NCBI GenBank assembly: GCA_023898685.1
Contig: CP060234.1
Coordinates: forward strand, 806,001-870,000
Source of the DNA: Phycisphaeraceae bacterium
GTDB lineage: Bacteria > Planctomycetota > Phycisphaerae > Phycisphaerales > UBA1924
DNA: 64,000 nucleotides
Direction of reading: 5' to 3'
Shown: piece after piece, positions 41,059 through 50,563 of the stretch
Layout of the letters: each line of letters begins with the position of its first letter
Numbering within the stretch: position 1 is the first letter of the stretch
Position numbers and translations under genes: made by a program
The notes under the pieces: model-generated
The model's database searches: none
What the model was told of the DNA's origin: nothing
Seen by the model: only the letters and a program-made list of their open reading frames with translations

Positions 41059-43692
41059 ATGACCCGCCCGGGCGGTCGATCAGCGTGTGGACTGCGGATC
41101 GCGGCGCTCGTTGCGGCCTGCGGCGTCTGGGGTCTGACGCCGCAAGCCGACGCGGGTGTCCGCGTCCCGCCCAACATCGTCATCTTCTACGCCGACGACA
41201 TGGGGCTGGGCGACTCCTCGGCTTACCAGGATCTGACCGCCAACGCCGACGAGCACCAGCTCTGCACGCCCAACATGGAGCGGCTCGCCGCGTTGGGCAT
41301 CCGCTGCACCGACGCCCACACCGCGGCGGCCGTCTGCTCGCCGAGCCGCATCTCGATCCTCAGCGGCGTCTATTCCTTCCGCTCGCCGCTCAAGCAGAGC
41401 GTCGGCTACGAGGGGCAGGACGTCACGGGCACCTACTTCCCGGGCGACCGCCGCACGATCCCGTGGATGCTCAAACGCGTGGGCTACCGCACCTTCGGAT
41501 ACGGCAAGTGGCATCTGGGCGTGCAGGGCGACAAGTTCGGCACGGGGCTGATGACCGAGGGCCCGCTCCAGGAAGGCTTCGACACCTACACCGGCACCCC
41601 CGGCAACTTCGGCGGCGGCGGGGCGATGATCCAGGACGAGCGGTACATGTCGTTCGACGAGAACTGGGACCTCGTGCCCATCAACTCGCCCGACGCGATG
41701 ACCTGGAACCCGACCGACGACCCCGAGTTCTGCGAAAAGATCCAGCAGATCAATCTCGACACGATGCGGGCGAACCTCGCCGACCATGTGGCGAACCACG
41801 GCGAGAAGCCCTTCTTCGTCTACTACGCCTCGCACGGCAACCACACGCCGTGGATCACCGATGCGCAGATCGAGGGCGTGCCGCTGACGACCGATGTCAC
41901 GATCGCGGGCGGGCCGATCCCGGTGATCCTGGGGCCCGACGACGACGGGGACGGCATCCCCGAGCCCAACGACCCGCTCTACGACCCCGAAGAAGACACG
42001 CACTGGGACCCGTACTTCGAGTACCCGTCGCCCGGCAACCCCACGGGCACGAACGGCCCGACCGAGCGGGCGAAGATGGTGCTCGAGAACGACGTGATCA
42101 TCGGGGAGATGCTCGACTTCCTCGAGCAGACCGACGATCCGCGCGTGCCCGGCGCGAAGCTGATCGACAACACGCTGTTCATCTTCACGTCGGACAACGG
42201 GGCCGACCTGCGGGCGCTCCCGCCGGTCGGGGCACTTCCCCAGGCGTCGGATGGCGTGATCACGCCGATCCGCGGCAAGAAGGCCACGCCCTGGGAGGGC
42301 GGCACGCGCGTGCCGTTCGTCGCGGTCTGGCCCGGGCGCATCCCGGCCGGTGTCGACAGCGACGCGCTGATCGGGCAGGTCGATCTCTACGCGACGATCG
42401 CGCAGATCACGGGCCACGAGCCCGAGCCGACCGAGGCGGTCGACAGCGAGTCGATCCGCGACGCCCTGACCTCGGGCGCGACCGGCGTGGTCCGGGCGAC
42501 CGACCTGATCTACAAGCGCAAGGATTCGCTGCTCATCCGGCGGGGCTCGCTCAAGCTCCGGGCCGACGAGGCCGACTTCGCCGACACGGGCGACCGCTTC
42601 GGCGACAACCTCGACTTCCTCGACCTCGCCCCCGACCGGCTCTACGACCTGTTCGACGACTTGGGCGAGAACCTCGATCTCCAGAACAACGGCGCCTACG
42701 CCCTCGTGCGCCAGGACATGTTCGCCACGCTCCAGGCCGCGGTGGCCCAAGGGTACACCCGTCCCGGGGCCGCCCCGGCGGTGAACGGTGTGAACTTCAA
42801 GGGGGGCGACTTCCACACCGCGTCCAACTGGGACTGCTATACCGCCGACCTCGATGGGAAGATCCCGGGCGTGCAGACGAACGCGACCGCGTTCATCTTC
42901 GATGACGGCTCGGCCGACGCCGTCGTCGCCGGCACGCGGGTGATCCAGCGGGGCGGCGTGTTCGAGTTCACCAATGCGAGTTCGCAGCACACCGCGATCA
43001 CCAATGGCACGGTCTGGCGGCTCGAGGGCGGCGTGCTCCGCGCGCCGAACGCGGCATTCCGGGTCGACGACGGCTCGAGCCTCGTCGTCGATGGCGGCGA
43101 AGTCGATCTCCAGACCACACCCAAGTTCCTGCGGCTCACCAAGGGCGACGGCTCGATCGAGCTCCGACGGGGCGTCGTCAACGCGAGCGTGCTCGCCTTC
43201 GGCGTGCTGTCCACCGCGACCCCCGGGTCCAAGGTCTTCACCTTCGGCCCGGGCGACGGCGTGGTGGTGCTGAGCGGCAACGATCCGATCCGCTTCGGCG
43301 ATGACGGCGATCCGATCAACGACTGGATCGACTTTGTTCCTGGCACGCGGGGCCTGCTGATCACCAAACTCACCGAGGCCGATCTCGAAGCCCTCTGGCA
43401 GGCCGACCGGCTCCGCGTGGGCGGTCAGAACGCGGCGGCCCAGGGCGGGTCGTTCGCCGATAACTTCCGCGTCGACGATAACGGCGACGGGACAACGACG
43501 CTCTCGCTGCCGGGCGGGTCGTGCCCGCTCGATCTCTCGGGCGATGACGCCCTCGACTTCTTCGACGTCGCCGCCCTGCTGCGCCTGGTGGACGCGGACG
43601 ACCCCGCGGCCGACATAGATGGCTCGGGAATCGTCGATTCCCACGATATCCTGGTGTATATGGGAGCCATGATGCTGGGGTGCCCGCAATGA
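41059..43692 (+). CDS. Secreted sulfatase with beta-helix-like extension and dockerin-like tail
   Basis: 877 aa. Signal peptide from MTRPGGRSACGLRIAALVA to about QADA. Sulfatase domain: metal ligands FYADDMGLGD, formylglycine site C-S-P-S-R at 93-97 (AAVCSPSRISILSG), GYGKWHLGVQG, and SDNGADLRALPPVG. After the catalytic domain (about residue 560) there is a 200-residue beta-rich segment (GGVFEFTNASSQHTAITNGT, then LEGGVLRAPNAAFRVDDGSS) like the repeats of autotransporter/PEP-associated proteins. The C-terminal dockerin-like module is CPLDLSGDDALDFFDVAALL and DIDGSGIVDSHDILVYMGAM. It overlaps the GH10 gene by four bases (ATGA at 43689-43692). Confidence 0.9.
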   Translation: MTRPGGRSACGLRIAALVAACGVWGLTPQADAGVRVPPNIVIFYADDMGLGDSSAYQDLTANADEHQLCTPNMERLAALGIRCTDAHTAAAVCSPSRISILSGVYSFRSPLKQSVGYEGQDVTGTYFPGDRRTIPWMLKRVGYRTFGYGKWHLGVQGDKFGTGLMTEGPLQEGFDTYTGTPGNFGGGGAMIQDERYMSFDENWDLVPINSPDAMTWNPTDDPEFCEKIQQINLDTMRANLADHVANHGEKPFFVYYASHGNHTPWITDAQIEGVPLTTDVTIAGGPIPVILGPDDDGDGIPEPNDPLYDPEEDTHWDPYFEYPSPGNPTGTNGPTERAKMVLENDVIIGEMLDFLEQTDDPRVPGAKLIDNTLFIFTSDNGADLRALPPVGALPQASDGVITPIRGKKATPWEGGTRVPFVAVWPGRIPAGVDSDALIGQVDLYATIAQITGHEPEPTEAVDSESIRDALTSGATGVVRATDLIYKRKDSLLIRRGSLKLRADEADFADTGDRFGDNLDFLDLAPDRLYDLFDDLGENLDLQNNGAYALVRQDMFATLQAAVAQGYTRPGAAPAVNGVNFKGGDFHTASNWDCYTADLDGKIPGVQTNATAFIFDDGSADAVVAGTRVIQRGGVFEFTNASSQHTAITNGTVWRLEGGVLRAPNAAFRVDDGSSLVVDGGEVDLQTTPKFLRLTKGDGSIELRRGVVNASVLAFGVLSTATPGSKVFTFGPGDGVVVLSGNDPIRFGDDGDPINDWIDFVPGTRGLLITKLTEADLEALWQADRLRVGGQNAAAQGGSFADNFRVDDNGDGTTTLSLPGGSCPLDLSGDDALDFFDVAALLRLVDADDPAADIDGSGIVDSHDILVYMGAMMLGCPQ

Positions 43693-45557
43693 GCCATGCC
43701 GCGTCCATCCGGAACGCCGCGGTGCTGGCGCTCGCCTCGCTGGTGGGCACCGCCCCCGGGCAGAACCTGCTCGAGAACCCGGGCTTCGAATCGGGGCTCA
43801 GCCCCTGGACGGGGATCGGCTCCACGCTCGAGCTGCTCTCCAGCGAGCCCTACGCCGGCGCCTTCGCCGCGAGGGCGACCGTGCGGAACAGCTGGACCTC
43901 GGGCCACCTGGGCGTGATCAACGGCTCGCACACCAGCGGCACGGTGCTGCTGTTCACCGGCGCGATGCGGCTCGACGGCCCCAGCCCCGACAAGGGGCAG
44001 GTGAAGATCCGCTACGAGTTCGGGCCGGGCGATACGCAGAGCTTCCTTATCGCCCGGCGATCGGCGGCCCAGGGCGAGTGGTTCACGCTCCGGGGCATCC
44101 ACCCGTTCAGCTACACCGGCGCCCAGCCCGACATCAAGCTCCTGCTCCAGACCCGCGACGGCAACGAGGACTTCAGCGCCGACGCGTTCGGCGTCGAGGT
44201 CTACGAGGAGGACCCCAACTGGCTCGCCACGGCGAACGCCGGCATCGAGCAGCACCGCCGTCGCGACCTGGAGGTCCACGTCACCAACGTCTTCGGCAAG
44301 CCCCTGGGCGGCACGCTGGCGGTCGACCAGGTCCGCCACCGCTTCGCGTTCGGAGCGACGATCGAGGGGACCGAGCTCGAGGACAACAACCAGCCCTACA
44401 TGGCGATGTTCCCCACGCTCTTCGAATGGGCCACGCCCCGCAACGACCTCAAGTGGCGGCAGACCGAGGCGACCCGGGACCACCTGACCTGGACGCGGGC
44501 CGACCTCTCCGTCGGCTTCTGCCAGAGCCACGGCATCCAGATCTACGGGCACAACATCTTCTGGGCCAGCGTCGACCACGCGCCCGACTGGGTGCCCGGA
44601 CTCAACGACACACAGCTCATGGGCGAGATGACCGAGCGGCTCGACGACTTGGTGGGCCGGTTCGGCGACGCGATCGATCACTGGGACGTCAACAACGAGA
44701 TGCTCCACGCCTCGTACTACCAGGACCGCTTCGGGCCGTCGATCCGCGATTGGATGTTCGAGCAGACGGCGTTGCGCGACCCCGGCGCGACGCTCATGCT
44801 CAACGACTACAGCGTCGTGGGCGGGGGCCTGCTGGGCGGCGAGGGCGAGTCCTACTTCGACCAGGCGCTCGACTTCCTCTCGAGGGGCGTGCCGATCGGC
44901 GGGCTGGGCGCCCAGTGCCACTTCGACACGCGCCCGATCATCGCCCGCTGGCTCCGCGACCGGCTCGACGTGCTCGCGGGGGTGGGCCTGCCGATCCGCC
45001 TCACCGAGTTCGACGTCACGCGGGCGGATTCCAACGAACGGGCCGACGAGCTCGAGAAGTTCTACCGCGTCGCCTTCAGCCACCCCGCGGTCGACGGCAT
45101 CACGCTCTGGGGCTGGTGGGCGGGCAACCACGGCAACGGCCCCGACGCCGCGATCGTAGACCAGAACTTCGCCATCAACGCCGCGGGGCAGCGCTATCTC
45201 GATCTGCTCAGTGAATGGACCACCCACGCGGCGATGCCGACGGGTCGGCACGGGTTCATCACCCTCCGGGGCTATCACGGGACCTACGACACGAACTTCA
45301 CGGCCGCCGGGTACGACGCCGACCTGGGCTCGTTCGAGGTGGAGCCGGGCGAGGGGACGCAGACCGTCAGCCTCGTCGCGGTAGGAACCTGCCCCGCCGA
45401 TATCGACGCCAACGGCGTCGTGGACTTCTTCGACACGATCGGATTCCTGAAGCTGCACGACGCGGGCGACATGCGTACAGACCTCGACGGCTCGGGTGAC
45501 ATGAACGCAGAGGACATCACGCTGTTCCTGAACCTCGCGGGGAATGGCTGCCCCTGA
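43689..45557 (+). CDS. GH10 endo-beta-1,4-xylanase with N-terminal CBM and dockerin-like tail
   Basis: 622 aa from ATG 43689, overlapping the preceding stop. Signal peptide MSHAASIRNAAVLALASLVG. A CBM4/9-like domain begins NLLENPGFESGLSPW and ends near DAFGVEVYE. The GH10 barrel follows: FAFGATIEGTEL, GHNIFWASVDHAPDWV, acid/base Glu about 337 in DHWDVNNEMLHASY, nucleophile Glu about 440 in IRLTEFDVTRADS, and WGWWAG. The family cuts beta-1,4-xylan and mixed-linkage xylan. C-terminal dockerin-like module CPADIDANGVVDFFDTIGFL and LDGSGDMNAEDITLFLNLAG. It is the only backbone hydrolase in this operon, so the target is probably a sulfated xylan. Confidence 0.92.
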   Translation: MSHAASIRNAAVLALASLVGTAPGQNLLENPGFESGLSPWTGIGSTLELLSSEPYAGAFAARATVRNSWTSGHLGVINGSHTSGTVLLFTGAMRLDGPSPDKGQVKIRYEFGPGDTQSFLIARRSAAQGEWFTLRGIHPFSYTGAQPDIKLLLQTRDGNEDFSADAFGVEVYEEDPNWLATANAGIEQHRRRDLEVHVTNVFGKPLGGTLAVDQVRHRFAFGATIEGTELEDNNQPYMAMFPTLFEWATPRNDLKWRQTEATRDHLTWTRADLSVGFCQSHGIQIYGHNIFWASVDHAPDWVPGLNDTQLMGEMTERLDDLVGRFGDAIDHWDVNNEMLHASYYQDRFGPSIRDWMFEQTALRDPGATLMLNDYSVVGGGLLGGEGESYFDQALDFLSRGVPIGGLGAQCHFDTRPIIARWLRDRLDVLAGVGLPIRLTEFDVTRADSNERADELEKFYRVAFSHPAVDGITLWGWWAGNHGNGPDAAIVDQNFAINAAGQRYLDLLSEWTTHAAMPTGRHGFITLRGYHGTYDTNFTAAGYDADLGSFEVEPGEGTQTVSLVAVGTCPADIDANGVVDFFDTIGFLKLHDAGDMRTDLDGSGDMNAEDITLFLNLAGNGCP

Positions 45558-45597
45558 GCCCCCTGCCACCGCACGCTCGACCAAGGGAGAATCGGGC

Positions 45598-47103
45598 ATG
45601 GCTGACATCGGGATCTTCTTCCACGGCCTGCACGGGCGCGGGTTTGCCTCGTGGCTCGTGGCGGTTGTCGCCACGCTCGCGGCTTTTCCGACGGTCACCC
45701 ACGCGGGCACACGCCCCAACGTCCTGTTCATCTTTGCGGACGACCTCGGTTCGCGCGATCTCTCGTGCTACGGGTCGACGTTCTACGAGACGCCCCGGAT
45801 CGACAAGCTCGCCTCGCAGGGGATCAGTTACTCCAACGCCTACGCCGCCCACCCGCGCTGCGTGCCCTCCCGCGCCTCGCTGATGACCGGCATGTTCCCC
45901 GCCGCCCTGGGCTGTCCGGGCGGGAAGGCCTGGAACGGCGGGCTCGACCCCTCCTACACCACCATCGGCGAGTCCCTCAAGGCGGGCGGCTACGCGACGG
46001 GCTACATCGGCAAATGGCACCTGGGCGGCGAGGGGATGCTGCCCTCCGACCAGGGGTTTGATGTCTCAATCGCCGCGGGCGAGGCCGGCTCGCCCAGGTC
46101 CTACTTCGCTCCGTACGACGGCCCCTTCCCGAACGACCAGAAGTGGCGCGAGCGGAACAAGGCCCCGATCGGGCTGACCGCGAAATCAGACGACGAGTAC
46201 CTGACCGATCGGCTCACCGACGAGGCGATCGGCTTCATCGAACGGCACGAGCAAGAAGCGCCCGAGCAGCCCTTCTTCCTGCTGCTCGCCCATTACGCGG
46301 TGCACCAGCCGATCGACGCGAAGGCCGAGCCCACCGCCCGCTACCAGGCGAAGCTCGACGCAATGGGCCCGTATGACGGTCCGGAGTTCCTGCCCCGCGA
46401 CGGCGTGACCAAGGCGCGGCAGGACGACGCCGCCTACGCCGCCATGGTCGAGAGCGTCGACGAGAGCGTGGGCCGGCTGATGAGCACGCTCGAGCGGCTC
46501 GGCATCGCCGACGACACAATCGTGATCCTCTCCTCCGACCACGGCGGGCTCTCGAACAAGGGGGCCGATTCGCGGCGCGACGTCGAGACTTCCAATCTGC
46601 CCTACCGCGCGGGCAAGGGGCATGTCTATGAAGGCGGCACGCACGTGCCGCTGATCATCCGCTGGCCAGGCGTGACCCGACCCGGCTCGGAGTCGCACGA
46701 CCTCACTGTCAGCACCGATCTCTTCCCCACCCTGCTCGAACTCACGGGCTCGCCAATCCCACAGAACCAGCACCTCGACGGCGTGAGCATCGCCGGCACG
46801 CTGCGGGGTGAGCCGCTCGAGGACCGGCCCCCGGTTTTCTGGCATTCGCCCCGCGCCCGTCCGAACTCGACGGGCGACCACAACGCCTCGGCCGTGCGCG
46901 TGGGCGACTGGAAGCTCATCCAGTTCCTCGACACGGGCGAGGTCGAGCTCTATCACCTCGGCGTCGACCCGTTCGAGACGACCAACCTCGCCCAGGCCGA
47001 CCCCGACCGGGCGGCCGCGATGCTGGCCATGCTCGACGACTGGCGTGCCCGCATCGAAGCGACGCCGCCCAAGGCCAACGGGAAAGAAGACCCGAACGAC
47101 TGA
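45598..47103 (+). CDS. Secreted sulfatase (formylglycine type)
   Basis: 501 aa, ATG 45598 with GGGAGA upstream. N-terminal hydrophobic leader (SWLVAVVATLAAFPTVTHAG). Sulfatase motifs: LFIFADDLGSRDLSCYG, formylglycine C-V-P-S-R at 88-92 (HPRCVPSRASLMTGMFPAAL), YIGKWHLGGEG, ILSSDHGGLSNKGADSRRD. The C-terminal subdomain is normal (VRVGDWKLIQFLDTGEVELY). S1-family member similar to arylsulfatase A-like exosulfatases of planctomycete glycan loci. Third enzyme of the operon, 40 bp after GH10. Confidence 0.9.
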   Translation: MADIGIFFHGLHGRGFASWLVAVVATLAAFPTVTHAGTRPNVLFIFADDLGSRDLSCYGSTFYETPRIDKLASQGISYSNAYAAHPRCVPSRASLMTGMFPAALGCPGGKAWNGGLDPSYTTIGESLKAGGYATGYIGKWHLGGEGMLPSDQGFDVSIAAGEAGSPRSYFAPYDGPFPNDQKWRERNKAPIGLTAKSDDEYLTDRLTDEAIGFIERHEQEAPEQPFFLLLAHYAVHQPIDAKAEPTARYQAKLDAMGPYDGPEFLPRDGVTKARQDDAAYAAMVESVDESVGRLMSTLERLGIADDTIVILSSDHGGLSNKGADSRRDVETSNLPYRAGKGHVYEGGTHVPLIIRWPGVTRPGSESHDLTVSTDLFPTLLELTGSPIPQNQHLDGVSIAGTLRGEPLEDRPPVFWHSPRARPNSTGDHNASAVRVGDWKLIQFLDTGEVELYHLGVDPFETTNLAQADPDRAAAMLAMLDDWRARIEATPPKANGKEDPND

Positions 47104-47129
47104 TGCATCCGCCCCGGGAGAAGCACAGA

Positions 47130-49541
47130 ATGAAACACCGCCTCCTCACCGCCCTGCTCGCCCTGGTCTTGGCCCCGCTGCTCGCCCACGCGGTCGACCG
47201 GCCCAAGAACATCCTCTTCATCGCCGTCGATGACCTCAAGCCCAACCTCGCGTGCTACGGCGATGCGCACGCGAAGACGCCCAACATCGACCGCCTCGCC
47301 GCCCGCGGCGTCATCTTCTCCAACGCCCAGTGCCAGCAGGCGGTCTGCGGGCCGTCGCGGGCGAGCCTGATGACCGGGCTCCGCCCCGATACGACCAAGG
47401 TGTGGGACCTCCAGACCCTCTTTCGCGACCACATCCCCGACGTCGTCACGCTGCCCCAGTACCTCATCGCCAACGGCTACACGACCACGGGTATGGGCAA
47501 GATCTATGACCCGCGCAGCGTCGACAAGCAGCTCGACCGCGTCTCCTGGTCGATTCCCTACCTCGAGACGTCGTGCGTCTCCGACGAGACCTTCTTCTAC
47601 CGCGACCCGAAGCAGGTCGAACTCGTGCTCAGCAAGCTGCCCGAGGCGAAGGCCAAGGGAATCAAGGGCTGGAAGCAGGTCCAGGACTTCATCGGAGTCC
47701 GTCCCTCGACCGATCAGGCCGACGTTCCCGACGACGCCTATCCCGACGGCGTGATCGCCGACCAGGGCGTCGCGTCGATCCGCACGCTCGCGCCGAAGGA
47801 CGAGCCGTTCTTCATCGCGGTGGGCTTCAAGAAGCCCCACCTGCCCTTCAACGCGCCGAGCCGGTATTGGGATCTCTACGACCGCAACGAGTTCACGCCC
47901 CCGCCGCCCACGACCGGGCTGCCGACCGGCGCCCCCGAATTCGCGTTCCAGGATTCTTGGGAGCTCCGGGGCGGCTACACCGATGTCCCGGGCCCCGGCA
48001 TCCCGATCCCCGAGGAGGACCGCCTCCGCCTCACCCACGGCTACTACGCCTGCGTCTCGTACATCGACGCCCAGGTGGGCAAGCTGCTCGACGCGCTCGA
48101 CGCCTCGGGCGAGGCCGACAACACCATCGTGATCCTCTGGGGTGACCACGGCTGGCACCTGGGCGATCACGGCATGTACTGCAAGCACACCAACTACGAG
48201 CAGGCGACCCGAGCCCCGCTCATCATCGCCGCTCCGGGCGAGGGCGAGCACGGCGTCACCCACGCCGGCCCCGTCGAATTCGTCGACATCTACCCCACGC
48301 TCTGCGACCTCGCGGGCGTCCCGATCCCGACGGACCTGCACGGCGTGACGCTCCGCCCCGCGATGGAGGACCCCGACCACGACGTCAAGGCCGTCGCGGT
48401 GAGCCAGTACCCCCGGCACGCCGAGGGCAAGGGCCAGGTGATGGGCTACTCGCTCCGCGATCGGCGGTATCGCTACATCGAGTGGCGCTCGTCTGGCAAG
48501 GAGGTCGGCCCGGGCACGGGTGAGGTCGTTGCGGTCGAGCTCTACGACTACGAGACCGACCCGGACGAGACGCGCAACCTCGTCGACGATCCGGCTTACG
48601 CCACGGTCCGCGATCGGTTCGAGTCGTACGCCCGTCGCGCCATCACCCTGGGCCGGCGCGAAGTGGAACAGAATCCATCAGATGTCGCGGCAGACCCTGC
48701 GCACGATGAGAATGTACCCGTGGCGATCGTCGAAACCGGCGACCTGCCGGTCCCCGAGCTTGCCGAACGGTGGCGTGAGCCGGATGTCCTCGTCACATAC
48801 AAGCGCACTCCGCAGGGAGAGTTGAAGCTCCATGCCTTCCTGCCGGAAACGGAAACCGACGAACCGCGGCCGGCCATCGTGCTGTTCCACGGGGGCGGTT
48901 GGCGATCGGGCGATCCAAAGGCCTTCACCTGGCAGGCGAGCCGGTTGGCGTCGCTCGGCATGGTGGTGTTCAGCGCCGAATACAGGATCAACTCGACGCA
49001 CGGCACGACGCCATTCGAGTGCGTTGCCGACGGGAAGAGCGCCATCCGGTTCGTCCGCGCGAATGCTTCGACGTGGAACATCGACCCGGCCCGGATCGCC
49101 GCCGGCGGCGGATCAGCGGGCGGCCACGTCGCGGCGGCCGCGGCGATCCTCGACGGGTTTGACGATCCGGACGAGTCGCCCGACGTCAGTTCACGCCCCG
49201 ATCTGCTGGTGCTCTGGAATCCCGTGCTCGACACGTCGCCCGACGGGTTCGGATCGAACCAGATCGGCGACCGGCCCGAACAGCTCTCACCGCTCCATCA
49301 TCTCTCATCCTCAACTCCTCCGACGATCATCTTCAACGGCACCGACGACAAGACGACCTCGTTTCCGACCGCGGAACGGTTCGCCGCCGAGGTGAATTCG
49401 CTCGGGGGTGAATGCACCCTGGTCGGCTACCGAGGCGAGGGGCACAGCTTCTTCCACAAAGGCAAGAACGACGGCCGTTGCTACGGCGACTCGATGGACA
49501 GGGCAGAGTCCTTTCTGCGACAGCACGGCTTCGTGGACTGA
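47130..49541 (+). CDS. Iduronate-2-sulfatase-like sulfatase fused to an alpha/beta-hydrolase esterase
   Basis: 803 aa, ATG 47130, signal peptide MKHRLLTALLALVLAPLLAH. Residues 25-510 are a sulfatase: FIAVDDLKPNLACYG, formylglycine C-G-P-S-R at 73-77 (AVCGPSRASLMTGLRPDTTK), GMGKIYDP and LWGDHGWHLGDHGMYCKHT. This wording is that of the iduronate-2-sulfatase branch. Residues of about 560-803 form an esterase of the BD-FAE/acetyl-xylan type: oxyanion HGGGWRSGDP, nucleophile Ser about 662 in AAGGGSAGGHVAAA, acid Asp in IIFNGTDDKTTS, His in GEGHSFFHK. The linker and esterase part look less GC-biased at third positions than the sulfatase part, suggesting a recent join. It could remove sulfate and acyl groups from the same sugar. 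Last gene of the operon. Confidence 0.9.
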   Translation: MKHRLLTALLALVLAPLLAHAVDRPKNILFIAVDDLKPNLACYGDAHAKTPNIDRLAARGVIFSNAQCQQAVCGPSRASLMTGLRPDTTKVWDLQTLFRDHIPDVVTLPQYLIANGYTTTGMGKIYDPRSVDKQLDRVSWSIPYLETSCVSDETFFYRDPKQVELVLSKLPEAKAKGIKGWKQVQDFIGVRPSTDQADVPDDAYPDGVIADQGVASIRTLAPKDEPFFIAVGFKKPHLPFNAPSRYWDLYDRNEFTPPPPTTGLPTGAPEFAFQDSWELRGGYTDVPGPGIPIPEEDRLRLTHGYYACVSYIDAQVGKLLDALDASGEADNTIVILWGDHGWHLGDHGMYCKHTNYEQATRAPLIIAAPGEGEHGVTHAGPVEFVDIYPTLCDLAGVPIPTDLHGVTLRPAMEDPDHDVKAVAVSQYPRHAEGKGQVMGYSLRDRRYRYIEWRSSGKEVGPGTGEVVAVELYDYETDPDETRNLVDDPAYATVRDRFESYARRAITLGRREVEQNPSDVAADPAHDENVPVAIVETGDLPVPELAERWREPDVLVTYKRTPQGELKLHAFLPETETDEPRPAIVLFHGGGWRSGDPKAFTWQASRLASLGMVVFSAEYRINSTHGTTPFECVADGKSAIRFVRANASTWNIDPARIAAGGGSAGGHVAAAAAILDGFDDPDESPDVSSRPDLLVLWNPVLDTSPDGFGSNQIGDRPEQLSPLHHLSSSTPPTIIFNGTDDKTTSFPTAERFAAEVNSLGGECTLVGYRGEGHSFFHKGKNDGRCYGDSMDRAESFLRQHGFVD

Positions 49542-49587
49542 AACAGCGATGAGCGACTCGTGCTGATCGTCCCTCTCGGCGCCAGGT

Positions 49588-50427
49588 TCACTCTTCCTTC
49601 TTCATGATGAACAGGTAGTTGAACCCACGCAGGAAGAAGTTCTGCTCCTCCGCCGCCTTGTGCCAGTTGCCCCGCTTGAGCTTGGCGTTGTGGCGCACGA
49701 CCGCGACGATGTCGACGGGCTTGAAGTAGTCGCGCATGATCGAGAAGAGCTCGAAGCCGATGGGCATGAACAGCCCGCCCTTGACGCCCTTCTGCTTCTT
49801 GAATGAGTCGCTGACGTAGAGGCCCAGGTAGCGGCGGTTCTTGAGCACGCGGTGGCACTCGGCGATGACTTCCTCCATCGCCTCGTAGTACGCCTCGCCC
49901 ATGGGTTCCGGAGGCTCGTCGGGTCCCCGCTTGCGGCCCGTGCTCTTCTGCTCGCCCGCATCGAGCTTGCCGATGCAGCGAGGGTCGTCGGAGTAATCGA
50001 CATGCGTCGAGTAGGGTGGATCGAGGAAGACGAAGTCGACCGACTCGTTGTCGAGCGGGATGTCACGCGCGTCGGCCTGAGCGATGTCCTCGCGCGACGG
50101 GGCGAGGTCGAAGCCGACCGGCTCGCGTCCCAGGTCGCGGCCCACGTCGATCGTCGTGCCCGATCCCACCATCGGGTCGAGCACCACGTCACCCTCGCGT
50201 GTGTAGCGCTGGAGCAGCTGCCAGATCACCCAGCTGGGTGTCGCGCCGACGTAGTCCTTGTCGCCCTGCATCGTCGCCCGCGCGATCCCGACGGGGCGGC
50301 CCTTGTGCTCGGGGCTCTGGCTGTCGTAGTGCTGGCTGGGGTACTCCCACAGCGTCGTCGTGAACACGCGGAGCGGCGGGCGCCGACCCGGGCGGACGGG
50401 GGGCTTGCGCGCCGGGCGATCGCTCAT
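49588..50427 (-). CDS. Orphan DNA methyltransferase (N4/N6-amino type)
   Basis: 279 aa from ATG 50427. S-adenosylmethionine motif VVLDPMVGSGTTIDVGRDLG comes before the catalytic motif DFVFLDPPYSTHVDYSDDP, the order opposite to that of the common beta-class N6_N4_Mtase. The end of the protein (RHNAKLKRGNWHKAAEEQNF, FLRGFNYLFIMKKEE) is a typical finish of DNA methylase-type/TRM11-like proteins. No endonuclease, specificity subunit or other defence gene is near, so it is a solitary methylase with possible regulatory role, or it modifies RNA. Convergent with the sulfatase/esterase gene. Confidence 0.75.
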   Translation of the reverse strand: MSDRPARKPPVRPGRRPPLRVFTTTLWEYPSQHYDSQSPEHKGRPVGIARATMQGDKDYVGATPSWVIWQLLQRYTREGDVVLDPMVGSGTTIDVGRDLGREPVGFDLAPSREDIAQADARDIPLDNESVDFVFLDPPYSTHVDYSDDPRCIGKLDAGEQKSTGRKRGPDEPPEPMGEAYYEAMEEVIAECHRVLKNRRYLGLYVSDSFKKQKGVKGGLFMPIGFELFSIMRDYFKPVDIVAVVRHNAKLKRGNWHKAAEEQNFFLRGFNYLFIMKKEE

Positions 50428-50455
50428 CCGACACCTCCCGCTCGAAGTGCCGCAA

Positions 50456-50536
50456 CGAGGCCCTGGCGCAAGCCTGGGCTCTCGGAGTTGGCATGACCTA
50501 GGACGGCGAAGAGCCCAGGCTTGCGCCAGGGTCTCG
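50456..50536. repeat. REP-like palindrome, 27-bp arms
   Basis: Left arm 50456-50482 and right arm 50510-50536 are complementary at 26 of 27 positions (core CTGGCGCAAGCCTGG), around a 27-base centre containing CCTAGG. It fills most of the gap between the methylase start and the nrnA stop. Form and position are those of REP/BIME-like elements. Confidence 0.85.
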
Positions 50537-50563
50537 TCCATGTCATGCTGAGTCCGATCCGCC

